Of a DNA stretch of 64,000 nucleotides, positions 1 to 10,760 are shown piece by piece. The notes beneath the pieces are model-generated. The model made no database searches. It was not told the origin of the DNA and saw nothing but the letters and a program-made list of their open reading frames with translations. Every line of letters starts with the position of its first letter. The stretch's first letter is position 1. A program made the translations under genes and the position numbers. This DNA is from Epiperipatus broadwayi (lineage: Eukaryota; Onychophora; Udeonychophora; Euonychophora; Peripatidae), in the NCBI GenBank assembly GCA_028023455.1, contig JAQFVV010000072.1, forward strand, positions 4,422,501 to 4,486,500, written 5' to 3'.

Positions 1-1235
1 CAGCATGATTGATCTGGAAAAGATTCAGCAGCTCCATTGAAGATTTTCAGGGGACTTCAGGAACAATAGCCAGATTCCTGACATTTAGCCCCTTACCATG
101 ATGGGAACACTTTTTGAATTCATGATTTTGAACAGCACATAATTTACTGACACTTTTCTGCAACAAAGATGGCTTATTTTTCCAAACTTCTCAGAGCTAT
201 ATATCCTGTCCTCTGATGCCTTCAGGCTAGCGCTTCTTTCATTATCAATGTTTTTAGATTTACTGGTTGTTTTTAGATACATTCCTTCGATAAGGCTTTC
301 AAACTCATTAACTTGAATTCATTTTCTAATTAGAAAATGAATTCTTAAAATCAGAAAATGATTTTAATTAGGAAATCCTTATCTTTTTTTCTAATTCATA
401 AAACTTTAACTATTGCTTTTGGAAAGGGAAAATCTGAAAGCTTATCGAAAGAATGTAGCTTTTAATCATTAAAACTTTAACAAATTATTTAAAAATAAAA
501 TCAAACATTCCCGACGCAATGAAACTTTCAAACAAGTATATATATTTAAGTATTTACAAATATATACGCACAATCCACGCAGTTGTTATATATATAAATT
601 CATGAATAATTCTATCATGAATTTATTAATAGAATTGATCAATTTAAATCTGAGACTAATTAATTTTAATATGCATTTATGAAATAAAACACTCTTTATG
701 GAAATTAGCGTGGATTGAACGAATAAAGCCCATTGCATCAGAAATTCAAGGTTAGTACTAGGATTTGAAGTGGGCTTATGGCTAGATGTCATGAAGCTAG
801 GATCAAACTCAGATCCGACTGCTTCAATATATTGGTGATTGTTTATCTTTTTGGCATATATGTGTTCAAGTATATCAGTATTATGAAACAGAGTGGAGAA
901 TGTTGGATCCTAATTATTTATTGGATATTTTTTTAAAATATTAACTGAATTTCTTTAGTAAATATCCTTTAATTTTATATTTTTATTCTAATCATGCATT
1001 CAAACTTTTTTCACATTAGATCAAAATAGATGTTATTATTTAACTAAAATGATATATATATATATTTTAATAAATAAAATGTCAAGATTTATTTTTACAT
1101 TTATGTCTACAAGAATGTATTAAATAAAATCAAGAAAATAACATCCCCCCCCCCTCAAAAAAAAAAACAAAACCAGTTCACTTACTAAAACAAATATAAA
1201 TGATTAATAATAAATAAATTATTTCTTGAATACTT
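1..1235. other. AT-rich stretch without a recognisable gene
   Basis: I see no coding region or known repeat here. A small perfect palindrome lies at 315-344 (GAATTC at both ends). Short TA runs occur near 540-550 and 1051-1064. The stretch lies beyond the 3' end of the decayed LINE that starts near 1250. Confidence 0.5.
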
Positions 1236-1329
1236 ATGATACAGTTGTTTCTTCAGATCAAAGGCTTGTTAGGAAGAGAGATTAGGCTCCAGGTAGCCAT
1301 AAATACTGATGTTTGGGGGGGGGGGGCAG

Positions 1330-1650
1330 GGACAATTTTTCTATCTCTTTCTTTAATTTTGTTCATCAAGGATAAGGAAAGCTCATGTTTGTTACTAGTC
1401 AAAGTATTGAATATTAATTTGCATCTGATGGACCAGATTGTAAATAATAAGAAGGTAGCTATCCTTATTGTTGGGGAAAATCTGCTTTTAATAACATCAA
1501 TTAGAAATAATGGAGTATGCTTCTTTATTTTGGATATTGTAAGGATTGTATTCCTGTGAGTTTGAAGTGCTTTACACCATTAAAACAGATGATTAACAGT
1601 TTCATTTGCATTAAGACCGAGCTGTCAAATAGAATTTATTTTTGCAACTT
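1330..1650 (-). pseudogene. LINE ORF2 C-terminal tail
   Basis: Minus-strand translation gives a degraded Cys/His region (LGLNANETVNHLF, equivalent to the usual C..C....E...H.F..C knuckle), then a basic helical tail that includes IRIATFLLFTIWSIRCKL. The second LINE has the same order at 56245-56560 (CTLC, HIFETC, then LRTIWLARCAVKF). A plus-strand ORF of 107 codons over the same bases (1236-1559) is its antisense shadow. The run of C on the minus strand near 1310-1327 is a G tract on the plus strand. Confidence 0.6.
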
Positions 1651-1689
1651 CTGTAAGAGATAAAATAGTTTGTAGATAGAATATCTAAG

Positions 1690-2235
1690 TTAATCTTTAA
1701 AATAAAATCCAGATATTTTTGGCTCTAGATGCCAGTACCTGAATTTTCTGATGATGATATTGTTGCTAATGTTAAGCATAGTGGGATTTGGAGTTCTATT
1801 AATATGGATGAGATTATATGCCTTCCAGAAGTTGATCATCTTCGTAAAAATGTGGTCCACTAAATTTATATTTTTATTAATTGAGATTATAGATGTAAGC
1901 CAACCATTCTTTTTTGGTGGAGGCTGATCAGTGGGAACAATTTTGATAAAAAACATGGCATTAGGATAATTTGTTTTGAACTTATATACAGGATTGACCG
2001 ATTTTTGAATAAAGAAGGTATTAATGGAATGTAGAGATAGTCCATTGAACTTAGAATGCTTTTCCAGATTTCTTAGGCTGATGGCTGCAATTTTTTTATT
2101 CCAGACAAGCTTGAAACATAAAGAGTTAATTTTTTTAATAAAGTTGTTAGTGAAATTGATGACTGGCATATAATAGCTAATTCTAGGAAATATTAGAATG
2201 TTAATTAAAGTATTAAAGATTTTAAGACTTCTCAT
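1690..2235 (-). pseudogene. LINE reverse transcriptase, thumb and connection part
   Basis: An open stretch of 181 codons. It begins with a typical post-RT segment (KIFNTLINILIFPRISYY) and continues with LCFKLVWN, which matches the thumb and linker region of L1/Tx1 ORF2 proteins. It directly continues the RT of 2760-3858 once the inserted PLE fragment is ignored. The N-terminal Met is not a real start, only the first Met after the insertion. The ORF ends in a stop near 1690, after which the Cys/His tail follows in a different frame. Confidence 0.7.
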
Positions 2236-2274
2236 TCGATAATTTAATATACAAAATTAACAAAGCGTATGCCA

Positions 2275-2750
2275 CACTTGAATGAGAAGCTATAAAGATA
2301 CACAGAAATTATTACACGCTAAGCGCTTTCGAGGTCTTTTGCCTCATATTCATAGCGGTACTGTGAGCTGCAGAATGAAAAAATAGGGCAAGGGAAACAA
2401 AACAGTATGCAAAGCATATGCAAATGAACTAGATAGTCCAACGTTTGGAGATGTCAAAGCAGGTATCTCGTCTATTGATGGAGTTATTATTGCCATTAAT
2501 AAAATATGCTTCTCTGATTTTCCGCTTGATGTCATTTTCTCAATACAGACTATTTTAGGGCTGGAAGGTTCAAACAAATGTCCTGTCTTCTTGGAATGCT
2601 CTAAAAATGTTGATGAATTATCATTGTTTTTCATAGCTCTATTATATGTATATCTGTGTTGTGCTGTCCTGTTGATTATGCCTGCCTTGGTTTTTCCAAA
2701 ATAAATGGCCCGGCAACCAGGTTGTGGGCAAGGCTTTGGAGAGAGCATCA
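2275..2750 (-). mobile_element. Penelope-like 3' fragment with GIY-YIG domain, nested in the LINE
   Basis: The minus strand encodes about 85 residues of a GIY-YIG nuclease (2745-2500): CPQPGC, then IYFGKT in place of YIGKT, then an R..QH helix, then FLEHSKKTGHLF. This is the C-terminal endonuclease of EN-containing Penelope-like elements and nicks target DNA for reverse transcription. It is followed by a 3' segment ending in a hairpin motif at 2295-2345. The fragment separates LINE RT sequence at about 2755 from its continuation at 2235, so it landed after the LINE. The RT of the PLE is missing, which is the usual 5' truncation. Confidence 0.75.
2295..2345 (-). ncRNA. Hammerhead-like hairpin at PLE 3' end (altered core)
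   Basis: On the minus strand the order is AAUAUGA, stem II (GAGG, loop, CCUC), then GAAAGCGCUU. GAA is followed by the self-complementary AGCGCU and then a pyrimidine, which fits GAA, stem III and position 17 of a hammerhead. The first core box is AAUAUGA instead of CUGAUGA, so classical activity is not expected. Related hairpins with nearly the same boxes occur at 30695-30745, 59722-59765 and 60045-60085. Confidence 0.4.
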
Positions 2751-2759
2751 GTAGTTTTC

Positions 2760-3858
2760 TGTGTTACATTGAAAATTATCTCTCGAATAGATTTTCTCAT
2801 AGCCAAATGGGATTTGAATACTAGAAATCCAAGAATATTTTGAGGTTTGACTGTAATCTGGGAGGCTATATTAGTGCCTGTATTAATTCTCCAGGCAGAG
2901 GATTTATCCAAATTAAAATGGGAGTCCAAATTGAGTGATTTCACAAAATTGAAGCTAATTTGGGAATTTTTTTGAGGGGAGAAAGATTGATATGTCATCC
3001 ATATAAGTCATATGATGGATAGATTTGTTAATTATTGGGTATGTGAATGCCAAAAAATATTTTTTTCTATACTTTTAAGGAGAGGTTGATATATGCTATG
3101 AAGAGAAGAGCACTAAGTGTGGAACCCTGGGGAATAGAATTGTAGGGCTTAAAACCAGGCACAATTTCCCCATTGAGGTAATAAAGATCTTTCTATTGTA
3201 GAATAAGTTGGTGATAATATTGATGGATTCTTTTGGAACTTCATATTTAGCAACGGCAATGTCAAGCTTAAATATAGTGCAAGTTTTTCTGTTCTGATGT
3301 GATCATGGATGGTCTGGCACCCGTTGAGGCTCCTTTTCTAGCAAACTGGAATTCCAAGATTGACAAAATAATTTTTTTTTAAATTTTGTCCTTAATCACT
3401 GATTCAGTCACCTTAATCATGATGGAAATCATAGAGATGGATCTGAGGTTGATTCATCGGGGAGGGAAGAATGTTTTTCTTAAGAAAAGGGACCAGTGTA
3501 ATAGGGTACAGACCACCAATTTGATTAGAGTTGTAGATTAAAATTTGATCATGTTAAATATAATAATTACAGAGAATCTGGAGAGGTGCAATAGAATGAA
3601 TCTTGGGATGGCATAATGTCCAGGGTGGACCTTGTCTTGGAAGGATCTAAGTTTATTTAGTATATCCATTTCTGAGATATCCATAGGTTTAGTAGAGCCT
3701 ACTTGCTCCATTGTATGGCATTGGAAGGGTGTATTGGATGATAGCTTAGTTTTGAAATATTTATAACTCTCATGTAACATGTTAGCATCTGTGAAAAGTT
3801 TATTATTTATCATGATAGACAAAGGTACGGTTTTCTTTTCCCTATATCCAAGAGCCAA
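2760..3858 (-). pseudogene. LINE reverse transcriptase, fingers and palm
   Basis: Pieces in all three minus frames line up as a degraded RT. 3858-3538 gives the N-terminal part, ending in HPGHYAIPRF (normally PGxDGIP). Around 3170-3000 lies the region of motif B (an IPQGS-like run before LLFI) and of the active site, read here as a D-D pair just before DISIF. 2998-2760 gives KSSAWRIN and the post-palm region. Stops and frameshifts are frequent, and no product can be made. Confidence 0.65.
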
Positions 3859-3959
3859 TCTTATGTAGCCACTGGACCAGCAATGGGGCTAGGAAAGATA
3901 AATTTGGGATCTTTTAATAGAGAGGTATTCACCCAGTATAATTTGTTTGTTTTTATATT

Positions 3960-4815
3960 GTTCTTTCAACTCAAGTATTGAATTAATGGTGGTGTAGTTG
4001 CAAGGAAGAGATTTGAGAAAATTTTTATGGCTTCCATCTCTTTAAAAATGGATGACAGCACTTTGTTATTATAAGTGAAGTGTTTGACAAGGTCTCTCAG
4101 AATATTGTTAAAGGCAAACCAAGATTCCACCAGATATAGAGTAAGTATATTGGTTTTTTGAAAATATATGTAGGATTCTGAGATTACAGCTTCTGGTGTA
4201 TTTTTTTGAGTATTGAAGTTAATGTTCAGTTTAATGGTGAGTGCAAAGTGGTCTGAGAACAGTACCATTTCAAGTACTGGGTAATGATCAATTGAAGTTC
4301 AGGGGAAAACACTAACAGGTCAATCAAGGATGAGCATCTTTGGGTATAGAATGAGAAGGCATCTGGAGGGAAAAACTCTCTGTACTAAGAAGGTTACTAT
4401 TATTAATGAGATGCTAGTTGAAATTATATAATGTTGAAATCTCCAAATATGATTGTTGGAAAAAGATTAGAAGCAAGGGTAAGGGTTATTTGCTGAATTA
4501 ATTGATGAATGGGTATCACATTTTTATAGAAATGCACATAAATGATATTGATGATAAAAGATTGATGAAAGAAGGTAGCTATTATTAGATGCTGATTGTG
4601 AATAAGAATGGCAACTCCCACTGTTGGCAAGGAAAAGATAGAGTGATGGAATTACACAAATCTACCTAAAAGTTTGTTTAGATTGACTTGTGTGTGGAGA
4701 TTTATCTTTGTTTCTGAGAGACATAATCTGTGGTGAGTATTGTTGAATCCAGTTGCTGATAGTCTGAACTCTTTTGAAAGAGTTAAGGCCTCTGACATTG
4801 ATCCCTGATATCTTT
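3960..4815 (-). pseudogene. LINE APE-type endonuclease
   Basis: The minus strand opens with a canonical LINE endonuclease start, INVRGLNSFKRVQTI near 4800. GVAILIH follows near 4620, IIFGDFN near 4445 (the catalytic D/N motif) and SDHFAL near 4255 (the C-terminal SDH motif). The enzyme nicks genomic DNA for target-primed reverse transcription. At least two frame breaks lie between these blocks. Order and spacing fit the start of ORF2 in Tx1/L1-type elements. Confidence 0.75.
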
Positions 4816-4876
4816 ATAGTTATGACTTTGTGGTATAGGTATGCAAGCCAGACTGAGGGTGGGATTGGATTAGTTA

Positions 4877-5324
4877 TTAGAACATTTCTTCTAAGTTATC
4901 ACAGAGAGGTATTTTATCCTGCAATGACAAGTGGTCTCTTTGTCTTTGCTTATTTGCTGTTACATGAGACCTTGCTTTAGTCTGAGTTTTGACAGGGATG
5001 GTCCCTGGAGGGAGCTCATTCTGTAATGTGCTAGGTTGTATTTCAGTAGTGTGTGTTTTAGTCTTTGGATTTACCTCTCCTGTATTTTTAGAGTCTTTAA
5101 ATCTTTCATCAGATGCCGATGTTTTCCCTTTTCTTTTTGCTTCCCACTGCCTGCCTAGGATCTGAACTTTTGGCTTCAGTGTAATTGGTCTCTGTACCAT
5201 TAATTGAATGGGCAGAATTATTTAATTTCTTCTTAGCATTTTTCTTGGATTTCTTTTTTTTTTGGTTTGATGAAGGGTGTTTGTTCATCTGCTGAGGAAG
5301 TTTAAGTGTAATCCAGGGTGGCAT
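4877..5324 (-). pseudogene. LINE ORF1 C-terminal basic region or inter-ORF segment
   Basis: Two overlapping frames (5324-5109 and 5200-4877) give a lysine-rich, low-complexity peptide (NQKKKKSKKNAKKK). Its position between the CCHC knuckle of ORF1 and the endonuclease of ORF2 suggests the basic tail of ORF1. No specific family motif is visible. Confidence 0.45.
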
Positions 5325-5479
5325 CGATAATATAGGATGATTTTTGTAGAGTATCTGTGTTTGAATTAGAGTAATTATTTATTATTTCATGGTTACTTTT
5401 TTTATTTCTAAATTAACTGTTGAATTTCTTTTTTCATTATTACTGAGGTAGGGATTATTTGATTGTTGTTGTGTATTGC

Positions 5480-6579
5480 ATTGAAAAACATTTTACAATA
5501 TTGGCAGAATCTAATCAGGCAATCCCTCACCAAGCGAGATCTCTACTTGCAGAAGAAACATTGAGGCAGGATGTCTCGGAAAGAAATTATGAGTGAAGAA
5601 TTTTCTGCTAGATGTAATGTGGGAATATCAGAGGGGAAGATGCCTTTGTTTAGGCTGTGTTAGTGAAAACTGGACAATCAGATCTTTTTTCCATGAGATA
5701 TTTGAAATCAGTGATGATTCCATATCCTTTGAGTAAGTTTTGAGGATTTACATCTTGAAAGTCTATGTAACAATTCTTAATTTGTCCAGCCAATCTTGTT
5801 GGCCTATCCATATCAATGCAACAGAGCAGTTTATCATTGAAGTATTTGATTTTTTTTATATAGCATTCACGCTGTGCATTATTATGGAACTCAATGATGA
5901 CATATCGATTGTTGGGATGAATGAGAATCTTAAAGTTCATTCTTCATAGTTTTTTGTCTGTTAGATCTGTATAGAGTTCCTCAAAAGGAAATTTGAATAA
6001 ATCACATTGCACATTTGTGACAGCTAAAATTGAATTTTTTTTTAATTATTTCACTGAGTATTTTGATCAATAGTAATTTGATTTTTTTGTGAATTTTTAT
6101 TTAATATTGGTTTGTTTTCATTTAGTTCTGTATTCAACAGATTAAAGATATCGTTTTGTTCATCAGCATATATCACAAGTTATTGCTCTAGGCTTTTTAT
6201 CTTCAATTTGGACAATATTTGCATAACTATTTTTTTAAGTCAAAATTTTTTATTAAGGTTTTCTGCAGACATTTCCTGATCAAATGATGTCTACATATAA
6301 GAGTCATCACCTGCTTTCACTTTTTGATTGATTTGTAGCATTATCTAAATAATTAAAAGAATTTTTAAAATTAACGTTACTTACATTATGGGAAAAAACG
6401 TTCTCAGCAACAATGATGTTATTAGGAGAATTACCAAGGGTTATTCCTCCAATAATATTGGTGCTTCCCTTCAACTGGGATTGATATTTAAATTTGGTAC
6501 TTTTATTTGTGCTTGAATGAAGATTTTGATTTGATAATAAATCACTGAACAACTTTGCAGGCTGTGAATGCTCTTCCAT
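5480..6579 (-). pseudogene. LINE ORF1 (RRM-like and CCHC, broken)
   Basis: The likely start is the Met at 6579 (MEEHSQPAKLF), giving 90 codons rich in Asn and Ser. At 5940-5650 a fragment resembles an RNA-binding RRM (a beta strand like YVIIEFHNNAQRECYIKKI). At about 5560-5500 a zinc knuckle can be read as C-F-F-C-K, one stop, R-S-R, L-V-R-D-C, with Arg where His is usual, followed by C-Q-Y-C. This is the domain order of Tx1-type ORF1, an RNA chaperone that coats the element RNA. Several stops and frameshifts make it a pseudogene. Confidence 0.6.
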
Positions 6580-6589
6580 AATGACATTT

Positions 6590-6924
6590 TTTCCCCATAG
6601 AGTTTATAATGATTATAGACATTTTGAAATTATTTACAAAAGTTTTAAAAGTATTGCTCATCCTTTGACTAGAATAAAGATCAAGGAATATTCTACATTG
6701 CTTTGTTATTAAATAAACACTAGAAATTGTATAAAAAACTTCAATTCAATCAAAAGCTAGAAACAAAGCAAGCTAACTTATTAATCACCATCTTAAAAAT
6801 GATATTTTCTTACAGCCAAATTTTTCAATAGAATCTATGTTTTGATTATATTAAATCGTGGGAAACAAAGTTATATATCATAACGGTCCAGATATCTGAG
6901 AATCTTACCGTAACTGCACTACAA
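6590..6924. other. AT-rich spacer between LINE 5' end and R1 repeat
   Basis: Probably holds the 5' untranslated part of the minus-strand LINE. I see no internal promoter motif or ORF in it. Confidence 0.35.
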
Positions 6925-8483
6925 GGGCGCCATCTAGGCATTTGAACCTAGAAAATTTATAGAGTAGGCAGATACGCGCTGTTAAGATCCCACTTTATTT
7001 TATATTTAGACCGTTAGCCCAAGTCACTAGCTCAGTGGAGATGCAGAGATAATAATATATAACTTTGTTTAATTTCATATCTTAAATATAAAAAAATAAA
7101 GGCCACTGCCAGTAATTAACACACAAACAACATTTATTTATGCACATATATAATCATTTTAAATTTGAGGAATAACATTATTTTTTTTTTTTAATATTAA
7201 CTTTTAAATTATTATTTTAAAATTTTAAATCATCCACACAGATGAATTTTATATTTATTTTAAGATTGTCGAGTATGAATAAACTACATAGATTGTATTT
7301 GAAAAGAAAATATTCTATCCCTTATTTAACCTTAGGTCAAAAGTTCGCAGTCAAACCGGCATCAATCCATCTGATACATTGATGTATTCAATGTAGCATG
7401 AAAATACAACAGCACTAAATACTATACTGTCAGGAATGTACCTCTGAACAGTATGGTTAGAGAAGATATTGATGCTCAACCAAACAGGAATGCTACATCA
7501 GAAGAACAATAAAAATAAAAACTCCATAGGAAGGGACTGCGTTTCATCTTACTATCTCCTCCATAGGCAACAAGGGGGTATGTGGTGTATAAATCGATCC
7601 TGCCCATAGCAGATCTCATACTACATCTAATTATACCAATATATACAATCCATTGACCTAACTTAACTACGAAACAAATAACCTAAGATTACCCTCCCCT
7701 AATTAATTAATATAACTTTACAAATCTATATAGCCATTCATGCCCAACTTAAATTTAACATTTATATAAATTCGCACAGATGAATTTTATAAAAGTTTGT
7801 TTTTTAATGTTGAGTATAGATCGATTACATAGATTACACACTCAAAAATATTTCAAAATAAACATAAATGATCAAAATATAAAGTCATTGATGTAATTGC
7901 AGAGGGAATTCACAAGAAACCCAATGGCATTCATCATAAGATGCCACATTGACACCAATAACTAAAAAGACATCCGAATAAATACATTTTAGATATTCAA
8001 TGTAAGATATCATTATTTACCGAATATCTATATATTTTAATCAAATATGAAAACAAAAACATAATTAAACATGAACGAATCTATGCAAGCGTCCATGCCC
8101 AACTTAAATTTAATGCATTTAACAATTTCTACAATAAATATTAATAAAAATAAAAAAAAAATGGAAATGATTTTGGCAAACTTAAATGAAAAAAAATTAA
8201 ACAACAATTGATTTGGAAAAGTCAGATTAAGTTCATTTTACAAAAATTAGATTTAGCTTGTTTATCAAACTTGTCAAATCTTGACGAAAGTTCTTAATTA
8301 CTTTTAAATTTTAAAATTGTTCAGTTCAATAGCTTACAGTAGAAGAGTCACGGTTCTTGGTGCCAATTCCCGCGATGTCCCCATTGGAAGACCGGTCTGT
8401 TATTCATACCGTAGTTCTCAATCCGGAGGCTGCCTTAGCTGGTTCAATCCGGTTGTCAGTCATTTTATTTGAAATAAGTGAGA

Positions 8484-8512
8484 GAGAGCGATAAGTGCAT
8501 CTTATCGCTCTT
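8484..8512 (+). repeat. Strong hairpin in R1 copy A
   Basis: GAGCGATAAG (8486-8495), a 5-base loop TGCAT, then CTTATCGCTC (8501-8510) form a perfect 10-bp stem. The equivalent place in copy B has decayed. Possible roles are a terminator-like or processing hairpin; the function is unknown. Confidence 0.6.
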
Positions 8513-8701
8513 CTCACAAAATCAAGCTGGAACTGTCCTTAATTTCAATATTTTTCCTTTTATAATCATCCTCTGGATTCAATGAACAAAACATTACTAA
8601 TCCATCATTTTTATTAGGGTCCGAACTGAGGCTTGGTGCTCCCATTGGTCAAGCTAATTCTTTTTATTTTCTTATCCATATCTTTCCTCTGACTTTTTAA
8701 T

Positions 8702-8709
8702 TATATAAG
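8702..8709 (+). promoter_or_regulatory. TATA-like box in R1
   Basis: TATATAAG followed by GAGCC and a pyrimidine-rich start region about 25 bases on looks like an RNA polymerase II core promoter, as in an LTR. AT-rich background makes chance occurrence quite likely. Confidence 0.3.
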
Positions 8710-9059
8710 AGCCCCAAGGTCTAGTTTGCTTTTCAATTAATTTATAAAACAATCATTTCCATTTACAAAAATATTTTATCTTTTTCTTATACTTTTTTTC
8801 TAAAAAAGTATGTTCAAATGCCTTTTTTTTATTTTATTTAAAAAAGAAATAATTTTTAAAGTTTTGCATCTGTGCGAATATATATATTGAACAACTCTTT
8901 AATTTTTATTAGCTTTTAGTTTTTAATATATTTATTTTTATTTGCGAACTTAAAGTTTTTTATTTTAAATTAATGTAACAACATATTTATATATCGTTAT
9001 AATATATATATAAGTAAATAAACAAAACCACAAAAGTTATACAGAAAATATTTTTTTAT

Positions 9060-9115
9060 TTAATAGAAAAAAGATTATTTGGGCAACATTTTATGGCCAT
9101 CTTCAGTGTAACATA
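9060..9115 (-). ncRNA. Degenerate hammerhead-like motif (family E)
   Basis: On the minus strand CUGAAGA (revcomp of 9100-9106) is followed by a stem II of the form GGC, loop, GCC, and then CAAAU where GAAA is expected. CUGAAGA fits the CUGANGA consensus; the second box has lost its G. A related, more decayed copy lies at 9390-9425 on the same strand (CCGAAGA, GGC, then CAAAA). Confidence 0.45.
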
Positions 9116-9389
9116 TGTTATTGTGGATATTTATAGACTTAATTTTTTATATCTCTTTTGCCATACAACTATTATGTATTAAACAATAATAAATAATATA
9201 TGTATGCACTTTAAAAAGTAATTAAGTTGTAGTTATATCAATAGAAGTTTGTATAAATATATATAATTATTCTCCCATACATATATATATATACTGTGAA
9301 AATAACCATTATCTGTAAAATCTCTATTACATTTTCCCATTTACAAATAATCATAAACTATAATTAAAAAGATATTGTCAACAATAATT

Positions 9390-9425
9390 AATGTTTTGAC
9401 TAAAACTCATAAGCCATCTTCGGTA
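9390..9425 (-). ncRNA. Decayed hammerhead-like motif (family E)
   Basis: The minus strand shows CCGAAGA and GGC followed by CAAAAC. It resembles 9060-9115 but both core boxes have substitutions. It is kept only because of the neighbouring better copy. Confidence 0.3.
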
Positions 9426-9439
9426 CTAATTAAAAAAAA

Positions 9440-9884
9440 AAAATAGAATTACAAAGAAAATTTAAAAATTAATTAAATAAATACATCTCAATCATTATTT
9501 TTAATCATTAATATATTTAAAACATTTTGATAGTCAATATACATTTATGCACCAAATAATCAAATATAGAAACATATATAGTTTAGAAAATTATATTAAA
9601 TATTAAAATACTAGTAAAATAAATTTATACTAAAATTATCTGTGATTATTTCAAAACATTGCAAACAAATTTATCTTGGATAACTTTCTCAGTAATCATC
9701 TGTATTTTTAAAACACATATAATAAAAATACAAAAATATATCTCGGAATCTAGATTTACACATTACAGTACATACATTTAAAAAATATTAACTTCTTGAG
9801 TCATGGAAAATGGTTATATAAAGCTGTTTAAAGAATAATACGTTGTAACTATTTTGCAGATATATTAAATTTAAATATTTATTA
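9440..9884. other. AT-rich, nothing recognised
   Basis: No ORF, SINE head or inverted repeat stands out in this stretch. Confidence 0.4.
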
Positions 9885-9965
9885 TTAGAAGGACTTGAAC
9901 TCTTCCCCATAGCTATCCACTCCATCTTATAAAACTGATACACATGACCACATGTGAAAAAAATA

Positions 9966-10030
9966 AATGATCTCCAATATATATATTTCGTGCTGAACTA
10001 GCACTCATCGGTTACAATCTTTCACACACA
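9966..10030 (-). ncRNA. Hammerhead family A copy A1
   Basis: On the minus strand CCGAUGA (10011-10005) is followed by stem II GUGCU-AGUUC-AGCAC with five perfect pairs, then GAAA (9989-9986) and an AU-rich stem III before UUGG. One substitution (U4 to C) affects the core. Stem I has lost its CCAA strand. Confidence 0.55.
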
Positions 10031-10274
10031 TATATATAATCAGTGCTCAGTTTATATTAAGATAGCAACTCTTCAAACTCTAGTGGACAAGATTCAATCT
10101 TCTTCATCCATTCTCCAACTCTTCAGCCATCCATATCACTTTCAGAGTGACTTAAAGTCAACATGGATATGACAAAAATATTGGCATCAACAAAAGTTTC
10201 GAGTTTTCAGTGATATGGGTGGCTGAGGGGTTGGAGAGTGGATAAGATTGTAATTTGGCTATTAGAGTTTGAAG

Positions 10275-10340
10275 ATGATGTTCTGGACCAACTGATGAAT
10301 GCTGGTTTAGCATATTAAATACATAAATTGGAGACCATTT
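10275..10340 (+). ncRNA. Hammerhead family A copy A2
   Basis: CUGAUGA at 10292-10298 is preceded by CCAA and followed by stem II AUGCU-GGUUU-AGCAU. The closing pair is A-U here and G-C in copies A1 and A5, a compensatory change. GAAA is lost (AUUAAAU), so the copy should be inactive. UUGG is present downstream to pair with CCAA in stem I. Confidence 0.5.
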
Positions 10341-10445
10341 ATCTTTTTCACATGTGTATCGGTTATATAAAGTGGAGTGGATAGTTATGGCGAGCTTGAA
10401 AGTCTGAATTCAAGTCCTTCTAATTACATTAAGTTTAGTATAGAT

Positions 10446-10689
10446 AATATACATGTATTTAAATATTAAATATTTGTTGTACTTTAAATTTTGTCTATAA
10501 TAAGAGATAATAGTTAAACAGTCTCCATTTGTTATTTTCACAAGCAAGTAGTCGTATTAATGAAGTAAATTTAAATTAAAACTTGAAATTATTATTATAA
10601 TAGATTATTAACAGAAAGTTTTGAGGGAAGGAAATAACATGAAGACAGTTGGTAAAACAAAAATTAATAATTCAGATGCAAAAGTTGAT
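10446..10689. other. AT-rich spacer
   Basis: No recognisable feature. Confidence 0.4.
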
Positions 10690-10760
10690 CAAGCAGTTGT
10701 CCCGGGTTTGCGGGTTCGCTTCCCAGACGATACTTGGACACATGAAAAAAAAAAAAGCAA
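10690..10760 (+). mobile_element. tRNA-derived SINE family S1, 3' part
   Basis: Contains AAGCAGTTGTCCCGGG, a B-box-like GCGGGTTCGCTTCCC (about 10709-10723) and the shared tail GACACATG followed by an A tract at 10746-10756. The 5' A-box half is missing. Full matches lie at 12993-13095 and 56805-56900. Confidence 0.7.

Larger units (their letters stand above)
1250..6590 (-). mobile_element. Tx1/L1-like non-LTR retrotransposon (decayed, interrupted)
   Basis: Read on the minus strand, this is a nearly full-length two-ORF LINE. ORF1 (about 6579-5480) has an RRM-like segment and a CCHC knuckle. ORF2 (about 4815-1330) has an APE-type endonuclease, a reverse transcriptase and a C-terminal Cys/His tail. 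Reading frames are broken many times, so it is a fossil. A Penelope-like fragment at 2275-2750 sits inside the RT and splits it. The family assignment rests on domain order and on similarity of the RT tail to the second copy at 55020-56620. The exact 3' end is uncertain and could be anywhere between about 1150 and 1330. It copies itself by target-primed reverse transcription when intact. Confidence 0.8.
6925..9005 (+). repeat. Unclassified 2-kb dispersed repeat R1, copy A
   Basis: About 2.1 kb here recurs in reverse orientation at 44725-46785 with moderate divergence along its length. Matching landmarks include a region near 6930-6965 beside 46745-46785, a region near 7560-7590 beside 46120-46150, and the segment before 9000 beside 44730-44870. 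Internal sub-repeats built on CACAGATGAATTTTAT occur at about 7239 and 7776, with an inverted trace near 8870. There is no ORF above 60 codons, so it is non-autonomous. A T-arm-like palindrome (CTAGG, loop, CCTAG) at 6925-6945 read on the minus strand contains a B-box-like GGTTCAAATGCC, so one end may be tRNA-derived. It could also be a solo LTR. Confidence 0.7.
9885..10445. mobile_element. Family A hammerhead repeat, inverted pair
   Basis: The left half (about 9885-10150) is a minus copy and the right half (about 10150-10445) a plus copy of the same repeat, meeting head to head near 10140. Each half carries a hammerhead motif (9966-10030 minus, 10275-10340 plus) and a B-box-like sequence (GAGTTCAAGTCC read on minus near 9895, GAATTCAAGTCC at 10406-10417 on plus). 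The same unit recurs at 27425-28165, 37040-37290 and 61465-62740. Confidence 0.75.

Noticed and set aside
1236-1559. 107-codon plus-strand ORF
   Set aside because: Antisense to the C-terminal tail of the minus-strand LINE.
2350-2998. A Tx1-type LINE that naturally carries a GIY-YIG domain
   Set aside because: The RT continues on the other side of the GIY-YIG segment, so this is a nested insertion rather than a fusion.
4774-4980. 68-codon plus-strand ORF
   Set aside because: Antisense to the start of the LINE endonuclease and the inter-ORF region.
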